The translations under genes and the position numbers were made by a program. Under the pieces are notes generated by a model. It was not told where the DNA came from, did no database searches, and saw nothing but the letters and a program-made list of their open reading frames with translations. DNA of 64,000 bases, taken from NCBI RefSeq assembly GCF_012641475.1, contig NZ_JABAIL010000003.1, positions 498,318 to 562,317 on the forward strand. The letters run 5' to 3'. This document shows, one piece after another, positions 12,568 through 21,090 of the stretch. How positions within the stretch are numbered: the first letter of the stretch is position 1; each line of letters starts with the position of its first letter. This stretch comes from Flammeovirga agarivorans (lineage in GTDB: Bacteria; Bacteroidota; Bacteroidia; Cytophagales; Flammeovirgaceae).

Positions 12568-12719
12568 GAATTATAAAAATATGTACTACAAATATAGGGT
12601 GGAATTAGTTTGTAAATTGTTGTAAAACAATAGAGTAGAATTGACCTCGTATTGTTTTGAAATACCAAATATTTATGTAGATTGAAACTATCTACTTCCA
12701 AATTATACCAACACTAACA

Positions 12720-13745
12720 ATGCTTACTACTCTATTAAAGGAACTAAAATACACGACAGCCTATTGTATTCCTATCACTTGTTTTATAGGCTTTCTCTTT
12801 GGCGGTTGGCTATCTTGGCTAACTGTGATATTTAGTTTTGTCATCACTCCATTAATGGATCTACTGCTCCCGACTTCATCCGAAGTTTCTGATCCAAACA
12901 ATAAAACTTATTCAAGAGTGTATGACTGGTTTCTATACATCAATGTTATTTGGGTATATGGCTTAGTGTTCTTTGGTGGTTACCAATTGATACATAATAA
13001 TTATTCGACAACAGAATTGATCGGATTGTTGTTAGGGTTGGGTTTAGTGTTAGGGACTAGTGGAATTAATGTAGCTCATGAGTTAGGACATAGAAATAAT
13101 AAGAAAGAACAATTAATGGCTCAGTCATTATTATTACCCTCTTTCTATATGCATTTCTATATAGAACACAATAGAGGACACCATTATCATGTCGCTACAC
13201 CATTAGATCCAGCAACAGCACAAAAAGGAGAGTACTTATATTTATTTTGGCTAAAAAGTATTTTCCTGTCTTACATTGATTCATGGAAAATTCAATTCAA
13301 GATCTTAAAAGGTGATTGGTTGTCATGGAAAAATAATATGCTTTGGTATTTAGTTCTTTCGTTAGGGTATATAGGTGTATTGTTCATGTTATTTGGTTTT
13401 AAAATCACCGTATTATTAATCATTTCTGGAATTATCGGAATCTTATTGTTAGAGACCATTAATTATATAGAACATTACGGATTAGAGAGAAAACAATTAG
13501 ATAATGGTCACTATGAGAGAGTACAACCTTGTCATTCTTGGAATGCAAATTATACTTTTGGTAGGATTATCTTATTTGAATTAACGCGGCATTCAGATCA
13601 TCACTATAAAGCATCAAAGAAATATCATACACTAGCACACCAAAAGCAAGCACCAGAATTGCCTTTTGGTTACCCAGCGGCAATCATTTGTTCGCTAGTA
13701 CCATGGTTGTGGTTTGCCATTATGCACCCCAAGTTGAAGACATAA
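12720..13745 (+). CDS. alkB: AlkB-type integral-membrane di-iron hydroxylase (alkane 1-monooxygenase family)
   Basis: 341 aa with about six membrane segments. All histidine boxes of the family are visible: HELGH (120-124), EHNRGHHYH (150-157), IEHYG (His252) and RHSDHHYKAS (291-297), which together bind the di-iron centre. The box spacing fits AlkB rather than the fatty acid desaturases. Members hydroxylate terminal carbons of medium-chain alkanes using electrons from rubredoxin and rubredoxin reductase. Neither partner is encoded nearby, so electrons must come from genes elsewhere, and the true substrate could be another hydrophobic compound. The following PAS-type gene starts about 40-125 bases downstream and may share the transcript. 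Confidence 0.85.
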   Translation: MLTTLLKELKYTTAYCIPITCFIGFLFGGWLSWLTVIFSFVITPLMDLLLPTSSEVSDPNNKTYSRVYDWFLYINVIWVYGLVFFGGYQLIHNNYSTTELIGLLLGLGLVLGTSGINVAHELGHRNNKKEQLMAQSLLLPSFYMHFYIEHNRGHHYHVATPLDPATAQKGEYLYLFWLKSIFLSYIDSWKIQFKILKGDWLSWKNNMLWYLVLSLGYIGVLFMLFGFKITVLLIISGIIGILLLETINYIEHYGLERKQLDNGHYERVQPCHSWNANYTFGRIILFELTRHSDHHYKASKKYHTLAHQKQAPELPFGYPAAIICSLVPWLWFAIMHPKLKT

Positions 13746-13870
13746 AAATACATTACATATAACATTATGTACATTTATGGTATTATTTGTGCAAAATCTA
13801 TAACAATTCTTTGAGGATTGGAGAACAATTAATAAATTTAAGCGACTACACAACTACTTTAAACTTAATT

Positions 13871-14467
13871 ATGGATCTCGATTTACTATCATTTTACGAT
13901 GACTTTACATTAGGAGTGGCAGCTTATCAAAGGGTTTCTTCTAAGAAATTCAAGATTATTTATATTAATAACGCAGGTGCTACTTTAGATAATATTGGAC
14001 AGAATCATTTAGGTAGATTTATAGATGACATTTTCCCTGAATTGAACGGTTTTGGATTAATCGATCAATTAGAGGAAGTATATCTTAGTGCGGAAGAATT
14101 AGTATTACCTTTTACTCCTTATCAATCTCCATTGAATAAGGAATACATCTATAGAGCGAATAAGATTAAGAAGATGGGGGAAGATATCATTGTGAATATC
14201 TACAATGATGAATCTGAAACGTATTCTTATATCAATGAAATGAAACAGAACAAATCGAAATTGGATGATGCTTTACATTTAGTGTCACACAATATTCGAG
14301 GAGATGTTTCAACTTCTTTAGGTATGATGGAATTGATTAAATTAGGTATTGTAGGGGAAGAACAGTTAGAAAATTCTCTGGATATGGTAAAAAAGAAGAT
14401 TGAGAATATCGACTACAATATCCATGATTTGGTCCGCTTACTTTACAAAAAATCTAATAGTGCTTAG
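13871..14467 (+). CDS. PAS / H-box protein lacking a histidine-kinase ATPase domain
   Basis: 198 aa from ATG 13871 (MDLDLLSFYD); a TTG at 13787 would add 28 residues. Residues about 10-110 look like a PAS sensor fold (FKIIYINNAGATLDNIG). Residues about 140-165 contain a histidine-kinase H-box, LHLVSHNIRGDVSTSLG, followed by a second helix as in a DHp dimerisation hairpin. The protein ends there: no N, G1, F or G2 box of an HATPase domain follows before the stop and terminator. It may be a phosphotransfer or dimerisation partner of another kinase, or a truncated kinase. Located just behind the AlkB-like gene. Confidence 0.7.
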   Translation: MDLDLLSFYDDFTLGVAAYQRVSSKKFKIIYINNAGATLDNIGQNHLGRFIDDIFPELNGFGLIDQLEEVYLSAEELVLPFTPYQSPLNKEYIYRANKIKKMGEDIIVNIYNDESETYSYINEMKQNKSKLDDALHLVSHNIRGDVSTSLGMMELIKLGIVGEEQLENSLDMVKKKIENIDYNIHDLVRLLYKKSNSA

Positions 14468-14497
14468 TTGAAGCACACAAAATATAAGACACAAAAA

Positions 14498-14532
14498 AGC
14501 CTCTCAATTCCCAATTGTGAGGCTGTCTTTTT
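14498..14532. terminator. Bidirectional terminator
   Basis: 12-bp stem with one mismatch (AGCCTCTCAATT / AATTGTGAGGCT, 3-nt loop), A-run before and T-run after. It lies between the convergent PAS gene and the small minus-strand gene. Confidence 0.85.
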
Positions 14533-14533
14533 A

Positions 14534-14746
14534 CTAACGATTTCCTTTGTTTTGTACTATTTGGTCTAATAGATACTTATAATGAATGTACTCTTTGTCA
14601 GTTGTTGTTGACGGTACATAGAAGTTGTTCATTTTGTTTATGACTTCGTTAGTGTCTCTATTCTTTTGATCTCTAGAAGATAATCTTCCAGCATTTTTTC
14701 CTAATGATTTCATTTTTCTTAGTGAGTTAATGATAGTGTAATACAT
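14534..14746 (-). CDS. Small basic hypothetical protein
   Basis: 70 aa, hydrophilic and rich in Lys, Arg and Asn (SLGKNAGRLSSRDQ, YIHYKYLLDQIV). No domain recognised and no signal peptide; an internal Met at residue 12 is an alternative start. Its stop abuts a terminator hairpin that also has a T-run in this orientation, which supports it being transcribed. No promoter was identified. Could still be a chance frame. Confidence 0.45.
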   Translation of the reverse strand: MYYTIINSLRKMKSLGKNAGRLSSRDQKNRDTNEVINKMNNFYVPSTTTDKEYIHYKYLLDQIVQNKGNR

Positions 14747-15024
14747 ATTTTATCTACACATTGTGCTGATAAAATCAATTGCGCTTAATTTAAAATAACA
14801 ATTACTGCTTAGTGCTCAAAAAATTTGTGAGCGAAAAGGCAAAGTAGCAAAAATTATTCAACTATCCAATAATTAAGGTAGTTACTACACTTTTTTCTCA
14901 GTTGCCAGTCGTTTTAGCAGTAGAACTAGAATATACGACGGGTAGAAAGATAGGTTGTAGGAGCCAGATATAAAAAATCAAATATTGTTGTTAAATAGTA
15001 GTTAAATAGGCTTTATATAAAAAA
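14747..15024. other. Intergenic stretch between two minus-strand genes
   Basis: About 280 bases before the MATE terminator. No reading frame, repeat or RNA gene recognised. Confidence 0.5.
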
Positions 15025-15066
15025 ATAGCTCAATATCCGATGAGTTGTCTTCGGATATTGAGCTAT
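15018..15066 (-). terminator. Rho-independent terminator of the MATE gene
   Basis: Perfect 16-bp inverted repeat (ATAGCTCAATATCCGA, 10-nt loop) followed on the minus strand by a T-run. Confidence 0.9.
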
Positions 15067-15083
15067 AGCTATATTGTTATTAT

Positions 15084-16475
15084 TTATGCAACGACTTTAG
15101 AATAAGCCGATACATGTCTTGTTTGAACTGTCTTTAATCTATTCTTATATCTTGCGACAAAGAAAAGACAAATAATACTAAGACCTAATGGGAATCCCAT
15201 CCAGATACCTGCTTCACCTTGTCCCCAATGGAATGCACACATATAAGAAAAAGGAATTGCTAAGATAAAGTATGAGATAAAGATCAACCACATAGGTACT
15301 TTGAAATCATGAAGACCTCTGAGGGCACCTGAATAAACAATTTCGATGGCATCTGCGGTCTGATAAGAGGCAAGCCAAATTAAGAACACTTGAACAAAGG
15401 CGATGATCTCCGGATCTTGAGTAAATAAATTTGGTAACCAAGATCTACCTGTTATAAAGAAAACAACGGCTCCTAAAGACATTGCAATGATAATCACTAA
15501 CGATGCATTGGTAATCTTATTTACCTGTTTGAAATCTCTTTCTCCAAAAGATTGGCTGACTAAAATTCCCGTTGCCGCACCAATTCCTTGGTATACCATA
15601 AATCCTAAAGTACTTAGACTAATTGCTACTTGATGAGCAGCTAATCCTACTTCGGAAATCCACCCCATCATTATTGTTGATATTGAAAATGCACTACTTT
15701 CCAATAAGAGTTGGAAAGCTGTTGGGATACCATTTTGGAAAAACTCCTTTATTTCTTTCGCTTTAATTACAGCGTCTTGATAAAGCTCTACAAATGGTTG
15801 ATAGGCCTTTCTTTTCTTAAATACATATACAGCAGCAATACCCATCACAATTCTTGCTAGAAGTGTACCAACACCTGCCCCAAGAAGCCCCATTTTAGGC
15901 ATGCCTAATAGCCCAAAAACAAAAATAAAGTCACCGACAATATTTACAATATTCCCTATTAAGGTAATGTACATACCTGATTTGGTATCACCCATACCTT
16001 CAAATAGTTGTTTGAAAGTGAGGAAAACCATAAATGGAATAAAGGAGATAATAAGGATTACAAGGTAAGCTTGACTGCTTTCAATAATACCATCCGGTTG
16101 ACCCATATGTGGCATACCAAAATATAGCCCAACAAGGATGAGTACTAGAAAAATACTAATGATCAGGTTGGAGACCAGACTATTCTTAAAAGAGGAAACG
16201 GCTCTTAGAAGATCCTTTGAACCTAATGCTTCTCCAATTTTAGGAGTTAGGATAAAGGTGAAACCCATTCCAAAGAGTAAAACAATTCCAAAAATAGTAT
16301 TGGTAAAAGAAGCCGCTGCTAAAGGTGTTCGTCCGAGTTGTCCGATGATCATATTATCGACAATACCTACTGATATTTGTCCAACTTGAGCCAAGATCAC
16401 TGGCCAACCGAGTTTAAGAATTTTGCTGAATAGTGGAGAATAATCCTCCCATTGTCTTTTCAATTGCATTTTCAC
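15084..16475 (-). CDS. MATE family multidrug/cation antiporter, NorM-like
   Basis: 463 aa with about 12 hydrophobic segments in two similar halves. N-terminal LKLGWPVILAQVGQISVGIVD and the segment QLGRTPLAAASF are typical of NorM-type MATE proteins, as is GIGAATGILVSQSFG in the second half. It should export organic cations or toxins in exchange for Na+ or H+. It is transcribed divergently from an AraC-type regulator, which is a natural candidate controller. A -7 element (TAnnTTTG read on the minus strand, bases 16641-16648) suggests an untranslated leader of about 160 bases, unusually long for this window. Confidence 0.9.
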   Translation of the reverse strand: MKMQLKRQWEDYSPLFSKILKLGWPVILAQVGQISVGIVDNMIIGQLGRTPLAAASFTNTIFGIVLLFGMGFTFILTPKIGEALGSKDLLRAVSSFKNSLVSNLIISIFLVLILVGLYFGMPHMGQPDGIIESSQAYLVILIISFIPFMVFLTFKQLFEGMGDTKSGMYITLIGNIVNIVGDFIFVFGLLGMPKMGLLGAGVGTLLARIVMGIAAVYVFKKRKAYQPFVELYQDAVIKAKEIKEFFQNGIPTAFQLLLESSAFSISTIMMGWISEVGLAAHQVAISLSTLGFMVYQGIGAATGILVSQSFGERDFKQVNKITNASLVIIIAMSLGAVVFFITGRSWLPNLFTQDPEIIAFVQVFLIWLASYQTADAIEIVYSGALRGLHDFKVPMWLIFISYFILAIPFSYMCAFHWGQGEAGIWMGFPLGLSIICLFFVARYKNRLKTVQTRHVSAYSKVVA

Positions 16476-16640
16476 TTTTTACTTTAAAAATTTCATTGAA
16501 ACGACGAGACCTTTCCCTTTACTATTTCTACTGGAATCCTATTTGGGCAGCTGTTCAAGCTGGGCTTTAAGGTGAAAAACTAGGTTACCTATCATCAAAA
16601 TAATAAAGTCGTATTTCGAGTTTGGTTTAAAATTTACCCG
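16476..16640 (-). promoter_or_regulatory. Long 5' leader of the MATE gene (unassigned)
   Basis: From the predicted start near 16635 to the ATG, the leader contains a short hairpin (CAGCT / AGCTG) and a conserved-looking GC-richer patch in otherwise AT-rich DNA. It matches no riboswitch class that could be recognised by eye. MATE genes are controlled by RNA elements in several phyla, so the leader is noted, not assigned. Confidence 0.25.
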
Positions 16641-16648
16641 CAAAAATA
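16641..16648 (-). promoter_or_regulatory. Bacteroidota -7 element upstream of the MATE gene
   Basis: Reads TATTTTTG on the minus strand, matching TAnnTTTG. No clear TTTG -33 element at the expected spacing. Confidence 0.35.
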
Positions 16649-16826
16649 ACAAAGTCTGTATATATATAGTTTAATTAATTCTGAAAGGTTGGGAATTATT
16701 CACAGAATTCAAAAATGTTAGAGGTCGAAAATCTTTTAGTATTATACTCTGCTAATAACAATGATAAAACCGCTTTTTGATATGATTTTTCCATCCTTGG
16801 GTTTAATAAATAAAAATTCTTTTTGT

Positions 16827-16847
16827 TATTTTTGATTGACAATCAAA
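16827..16847 (+). promoter_or_regulatory. Promoter -7 element overlapped by a perfect dyad, upstream of AraC gene
   Basis: TATTTTTG (16827-16834) matches the Bacteroidota -7 consensus. Overlapping it is TTTGATTG-A-CAATCAAA (16831-16847), a perfect 8-bp inverted repeat placed where a bound protein would block initiation. It lies 20 bases before the AraC-type start codon, suggesting repression or autoregulation. Confidence 0.5.
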
Positions 16848-16866
16848 CTAAAAACGCTTCGAATAC

Positions 16867-17841
16867 ATGCACAAGGAAATAATTCACGATTTTAATCAGC
16901 ATAAGCAATGGCTTCAGAACTACTTCCAAGGTGAATTTGTCCATCCTAATCTATTAAAGGTAGATAGTGAAATGGGTAAAGGATTCGTTTATTTTTACAA
17001 GATTCATCCTTCCAATTATTTTATGCTTTTTAGAGTAGAAGCAAGGCAAGATCTTAATCTACAGATTGATTATGCAGCTTCGTCTTACTTTAAATATGTT
17101 GCTTCATTCTTTAATACAGATCTATGGATTGAAAGTAATGATGGAAATATTCAACATGAAATAAAATGGAGCGGATTTTATACTTGTACAAAAGATATGG
17201 CAGTGAATGGAACCGTTAAAAAGGGTGAGCTGCTAAAACGCGTGTCTATTTTCTTTTCTGATGATGCATTGAATGAGATTGATGACTTGCAGGTCAATCA
17301 ATATTACACAAATAAGAAACAGTTTTTCCATTTTTTTGAAGAGCAAACTGACTTAAAAGCTTTTAGATTGATGTTACTAGAGATATTGAATTATTCTGAT
17401 ATCCTACAAACAAAAGTCTTATCTGTAAAAATGCAGGAGTTGTATTATATTTTCTTAAATGGATTAAAAAGAGTAGATACAACAGTAGGGCATCACCCTA
17501 GAAAAATTACAAACAACCAACTTGCCGCTTTATTTAAAATTAGAGAAAGAATCCTTGATGACCTATCACAAAGACCAGATGTCAGTCAGCTTGTAGCTGA
17601 AACTGGATTGGATAAAACCCAAATTCAACAACTATTTCACGAGGTATTTGGCTTTACGATTTATAACTATTTCACTGTTAGACGTATGGATAAAATCAAA
17701 GACATTTTGCTGGAAGGTAGCATGAATACGTCCGAGATTGCTGAGAAATTTGGTTTTACACACCTTCAGCACTTTTCAAATAGCTTCAAAAAATATTATG
17801 GTTTATCTCCAAGGAAATTCTTAAAAGAACACTCTTTCTAA
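16867..17841 (+). CDS. AraC family transcriptional regulator
   Basis: 324 aa. The C-terminal 110 residues form the two helix-turn-helix motifs of the family: first DVSQLVAETGLDKTQIQQLF, second TSEIAEKFGFTHLQHFSNSF, ending in the hallmark YYGLSPRKFLKE. The N-terminal 200 residues do not resemble a cupin ligand domain strongly and may sense an unidentified signal. It is divergent from the MATE exporter gene and its own promoter carries a perfect dyad, so regulation of the exporter and of itself is likely but unproven. Confidence 0.85.
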   Translation: MHKEIIHDFNQHKQWLQNYFQGEFVHPNLLKVDSEMGKGFVYFYKIHPSNYFMLFRVEARQDLNLQIDYAASSYFKYVASFFNTDLWIESNDGNIQHEIKWSGFYTCTKDMAVNGTVKKGELLKRVSIFFSDDALNEIDDLQVNQYYTNKKQFFHFFEEQTDLKAFRLMLLEILNYSDILQTKVLSVKMQELYYIFLNGLKRVDTTVGHHPRKITNNQLAALFKIRERILDDLSQRPDVSQLVAETGLDKTQIQQLFHEVFGFTIYNYFTVRRMDKIKDILLEGSMNTSEIAEKFGFTHLQHFSNSFKKYYGLSPRKFLKEHSF

Positions 17842-17880
17842 TATTAAATATGGTATTAAGTTGTGGTCACAAAATGTAAT

Positions 17881-17894
17881 ACTGTAATTACAGT
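17881..17894. promoter_or_regulatory. 14-bp perfect palindrome ACTGTAATTACAGT
   Basis: Lies about 50 bases upstream of the -33 element of the next gene, a position fitting an activator or repressor site. Factor unknown. Confidence 0.35.
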
Positions 17895-17942
17895 TCCCTT
17901 ACTTTTTGTAATATAAAATTAAGCAAATATTCAATTAATAGA

Positions 17943-17973
17943 TTTGCAAATGAACTTATATGGTCTAAATTTG
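17943..17973 (+). promoter_or_regulatory. Bacteroidota promoter TTTG-N19-TAAATTTG
   Basis: Both elements (17943-17946 and 17966-17973) match the phylum consensus with exactly 19 bases between them. It lies 58 bases upstream of the start codon at 18032 and is the best promoter match in the window. Confidence 0.65.
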
Positions 17974-18031
17974 CTATTTGAATAATATTGCTTGTTGCTA
18001 AATTAATTACTTCACAAACTTAAATTCTATC

Positions 18032-18415
18032 ATGTTACTACAAAATTACACTGACAAAGAACTGCTTGAAATTGGTAAGGTGATTTTTATAGAGTTACCA
18101 TTTGACAAAGACATATTAGATAAACTATCATTTCTTGGATACCCAGCTGCAAAATTAAATCAAGGTAAACTATTACAAAAAAGAGTTGCTGAGCTGGATG
18201 AAGAAATAAGCTATTTAATGTCTACCAATGAGGCTGTTTCAATAGAAGGAAATGTATTGGTTAAGACTGACCATAATGTTCAAATTGATGGTTTAATTGA
18301 TACAAAAACAGCTTATATCCAAAAATTGAGAAGTTGGATTGAGTTATTTTTTGTTGCATTATCATTCTGTCAAGTAGAAAATTCGTTATTAATAAAGAAG
18401 CTAAGCAAGTTTTAA
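18032..18415 (+). CDS. Hypothetical protein
   Basis: 127 aa, no signal peptide or recognised domain. The first half is helical with a possible coiled-coil region (LLQKRVAELDEEISYLM); the C-terminal 35 residues include a hydrophobic helix (IELFFVALSFCQV). A consensus promoter precedes it, so it is very likely expressed. It could be a diverged or shortened member of a longer family; no neighbouring remnant was found. Function unknown. Confidence 0.6.
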   Translation: MLLQNYTDKELLEIGKVIFIELPFDKDILDKLSFLGYPAAKLNQGKLLQKRVAELDEEISYLMSTNEAVSIEGNVLVKTDHNVQIDGLIDTKTAYIQKLRSWIELFFVALSFCQVENSLLIKKLSKF

Positions 18416-18623
18416 TGTTTAGTGGTCAACAAGATATTTTTACTTTAACTCTTTAGATTAATAGTCAAATAGAGCTTTTTATTAAAACTATGCGTTATGA
18501 TTTGTTTGATGTTTAATTAGTTTAATATGAAACAAAAATCAAGCTCAGGTAGTTTATATAAGTGAAGTTAGATGAATGCGCTTAGTAAATAAGTGAAAAA
18601 AATTGAGAGAGTTAAGTTCATGA

Positions 18624-18659
18624 AACACCTTGTCAATATTATTGGCAAGGTGTTTTTTT
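18624..18659 (+). terminator. Rho-independent terminator
   Basis: Stem AACACCTTGTCAAT / ATTGGCAAGGTGTT (3-nt loop) with T7 tail. It lies 209 bases after the nearest plus-strand gene; the gap contains no recognised gene. Confidence 0.85.
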
Positions 18660-18682
18660 ATCAGCTTATTTTATTTTTTCTT

Positions 18683-19348
18683 CTATCGTTTAATTATTCT
18701 TCCACTTAGGTTTCTTGTCTTATAATAATAAATGCCTTTAGGATGTCCTGATAGGTCTATTTCCTTCATATTATCAATCGATCCATTTTTCTGAAAACTT
18801 ATTTCTTTTCCAGATGTATTGAATAATCGTAATGTTTCTATTTCTACTTCATCGCCTGTAATGACAAAGTGATCTTGAAATGGATTAGGGTAGGTATATA
18901 ATGGAGAGGTTGAGCTTTCACCATTTTGATAGAGCAATACATTAGAATAACTATATTGACCATCAAAATCTACTTGTCGCAGTCGGTAGTAAGAAGTTCC
19001 AACAGTTGTATTTTGATCTGTAAATGAATATTTGATAGATACATTACTATTTCCTGCTCCTTGTTCTGTATGGATAACGAGCCAATGTTTAGCATCTTTT
19101 GATTTTTCTATTTCAAAGTGCTTGTTGTTTATCTCAGTAGCAGTTTCCCAAGATAAATCGACAGTTCCATTTTCATTAGCAGTTAATGTAAAAGCAGTAA
19201 GCTCCACAGGAAGATCGAAAGTTTCTGGAGAAGATAAACCTCCAATATCTGCCCCTCCTCCACTACCTCCAGAAAACTGACCATAGGAGGTATTAAAAAA
19301 GTAAAGAAAAAAAGTAATTGTAATAATATGTTTCATCATCAATTTCAT
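18683..19348 (-). CDS. Secreted T9SS sorting-domain protein
   Basis: 221 aa. Signal peptide to about residue 23 (NTSYGQ). A Gly/Ser-rich linker leads to a fibronectin-III-like module common in Cytophagales (LPVELTAFTLTANENGTVDL to YYRLRQVDFDGQYSYSNV, about 45-135). The last 75 residues are a type A T9SS sorting domain (YPNPFQDHF, LSGHPKGIYYYKT). It probably travels to the surface with the product of the gene 14 bases upstream, the FGE-fold protein, with which it forms an operon. It has no obvious enzymatic domain and may serve as an anchor or accessory surface protein. Confidence 0.8.
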   Translation of the reverse strand: MKLMMKHIITITFFLYFFNTSYGQFSGGSGGGADIGGLSSPETFDLPVELTAFTLTANENGTVDLSWETATEINNKHFEIEKSKDAKHWLVIHTEQGAGNSNVSIKYSFTDQNTTVGTSYYRLRQVDFDGQYSYSNVLLYQNGESSTSPLYTYPNPFQDHFVITGDEVEIETLRLFNTSGKEISFQKNGSIDNMKEIDLSGHPKGIYYYKTRNLSGRIIKR

Positions 19349-19362
19349 TAACTAAACAATTT

Positions 19363-20919
19363 TTATTCTACAGTTCTGACACCCCTAGCACTGATAAAAT
19401 TAGAGTCTACATTACTTGCTTTTGCTGCAGAATGTCGATTAGAAATTTTAATTAGACCTCCTCCTTCAAACCAAGATGTGCCTTTTAAACCAATACCAGA
19501 GGCCGAATCATTATCTGGCCAATTGGCAACATTTGCATCACCATTGCTTGAAAGTGTACCGTCGCCATGTGCGCCTGTAAATGAACGTCCATCGCTAGAA
19601 CCTGCAGAAACGACTCTTTCCCTCATATTTCCTCCCATATTCATAATGCCATAATAAGTAGCTCCCGATGTCACTCTATCGGAGGAGGCGGTAGCATAAA
19701 TGCCTACTCTTAATGGGCCAAAGGCATCATCAGAAACATTTTCATAATTAACATTTCCTTCTGAAGTAAGCACTGTGGCATCAATGGTTTCACTATCTTC
19801 TCCTTCGTATTGTACATAAGAATCATCGGGATTATCAGCATCATAATAAGGGGTATCATTAATTGTGTTTGTTCCCCAAGGATTAGCAGCTTTAGTAGGG
19901 GATAAAGTTGTTCCTCTGCATGCTTTTTCAAATTCCAATTCTGTCATAGGTCTTAATCCCGCCCAATCGAGGTAGGCTGCATTATCACTCCATCGAAGTC
20001 TTTGCATGGGCAAGTGTGGACTTCCAGTCGTATAATTTGTTCCTATAACAGATATATTATTTCTTGATTGTTTATAATGAGAGAATTGTTGAATTCGGTT
20101 GGTTGCTTGTGTAGTTGTCAAGGTATTTAAAAATTCAACATACTCAATTTGAGTGACTTCGTATTTCATACAATAAAATGCAGCGACTCCTTTTGGATAA
20201 TCCTTACTTAACGTCTGTGGGGTGCCAACTACTGCATCTCCATCTTGACCACTCAAAGAAGCTTTAGTATCATAAAATAAGCTATCTGTAGTCGACTCGA
20301 TGTTTAATGTCGTGTTTTTGTGATGTACCCAGAATGGATCAGTAGAACCATATTTGTAAAAATGTGCAGTTTCAGTACCTCCCGAACCAAGATAATAAGC
20401 TCCCTCTGGTACGTAAACCATTTCTATGGCATGTACTTGTACGTCTAATTCTGCATCGTCCACTACACCATTCGCAGCATAATCCCAGTAAAATGTGACA
20501 TCATAATTAACATTGCCACTAAACTCAGAACGACCATAAATAAACGCTCCTAAAGCTTCACCACTTCCAGAATCGTCATTAAGTTTTACTGTAGGGTTTG
20601 TGCCAAGTCCACTTGTTTCTGTAATAGAAAATTGTGAAGCATCTAATTGAACATGATACCAATTATCTTCATATTCATACTTAAGAAATACCCATGCTGC
20701 ATCCCAATTGTTGAGCACTAAAGGGTCATTCCATGAGTTTTCCCATTGTATTGTAAAGTTCACTTCAACCACTTCATTTTCCAGGTCGAACTCACCAATA
20801 GATACTGAGCTGATCGATATGTTATTCGCAATGCAAATATTATTTCCAATAAATGAGATTAAAATTATTGGATACAAGTATTTGATACATATTGTATTAA
20901 TGTTTAATGAAGATCTCAT
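19363..20919 (-). CDS. Exported FGE-sulfatase/SUMF1-fold protein
   Basis: 518 aa. A signal-anchor-like N-terminus (LYPIILISFIGNNICIANN) precedes a beta-rich domain (about 35-165). The formylglycine-generating-enzyme fold follows (about 170-518): MVYVPEGAYYLGS, FYCMKYEVTQIEYVEFLN, WAGLRPMTELEFEKAC, MNMGGNMRERV, and the C-terminal ISARGVRTVE in place of the usual NGFRC.R. The C-terminal catalytic cysteines of true FGE are not seen, so sulfatase activation is unlikely; a structural or gliding/secretion-related role, as for GldK-like members of this fold, is possible. It is first gene of an operon with the T9SS-tailed protein. A -7 element TACATTTG lies just upstream. Confidence 0.75.
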   Translation of the reverse strand: MRSSLNINTICIKYLYPIILISFIGNNICIANNISISSVSIGEFDLENEVVEVNFTIQWENSWNDPLVLNNWDAAWVFLKYEYEDNWYHVQLDASQFSITETSGLGTNPTVKLNDDSGSGEALGAFIYGRSEFSGNVNYDVTFYWDYAANGVVDDAELDVQVHAIEMVYVPEGAYYLGSGGTETAHFYKYGSTDPFWVHHKNTTLNIESTTDSLFYDTKASLSGQDGDAVVGTPQTLSKDYPKGVAAFYCMKYEVTQIEYVEFLNTLTTTQATNRIQQFSHYKQSRNNISVIGTNYTTGSPHLPMQRLRWSDNAAYLDWAGLRPMTELEFEKACRGTTLSPTKAANPWGTNTINDTPYYDADNPDDSYVQYEGEDSETIDATVLTSEGNVNYENVSDDAFGPLRVGIYATASSDRVTSGATYYGIMNMGGNMRERVVSAGSSDGRSFTGAHGDGTLSSNGDANVANWPDNDSASGIGLKGTSWFEGGGLIKISNRHSAAKASNVDSNFISARGVRTVE

Positions 20920-20951
20920 AGTGCTGGCAGAAAATAGATTATTTATATAAA

Positions 20952-20959
20952 CAAATGTA
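20952..20959 (-). promoter_or_regulatory. -7 element of the FGE-fold operon
   Basis: TACATTTG on the minus strand, about 33 bases upstream of the start codon at 20919. The -33 element is weak. Confidence 0.4.
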
Positions 20960-21090
20960 GATTGTTTTTAAGTGTAAAGTCAGCACTATTTTGATGCTTA
21001 TAATTCATTTTTATCCAAATGTGATAAAAATGAGGTGATCTAAAAGTAAAATTGAAGTAAAAGGGGCGGCAAGTTTTATTAGAAGTAAAG

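Noticed and set aside
16476-16866. Known riboswitch upstream of the MATE gene
   Set aside because: TPP, SAM, cobalamin, FMN, preQ1, guanidine and fluoride core motifs were looked for by eye and none fits; kept only as an unassigned leader.
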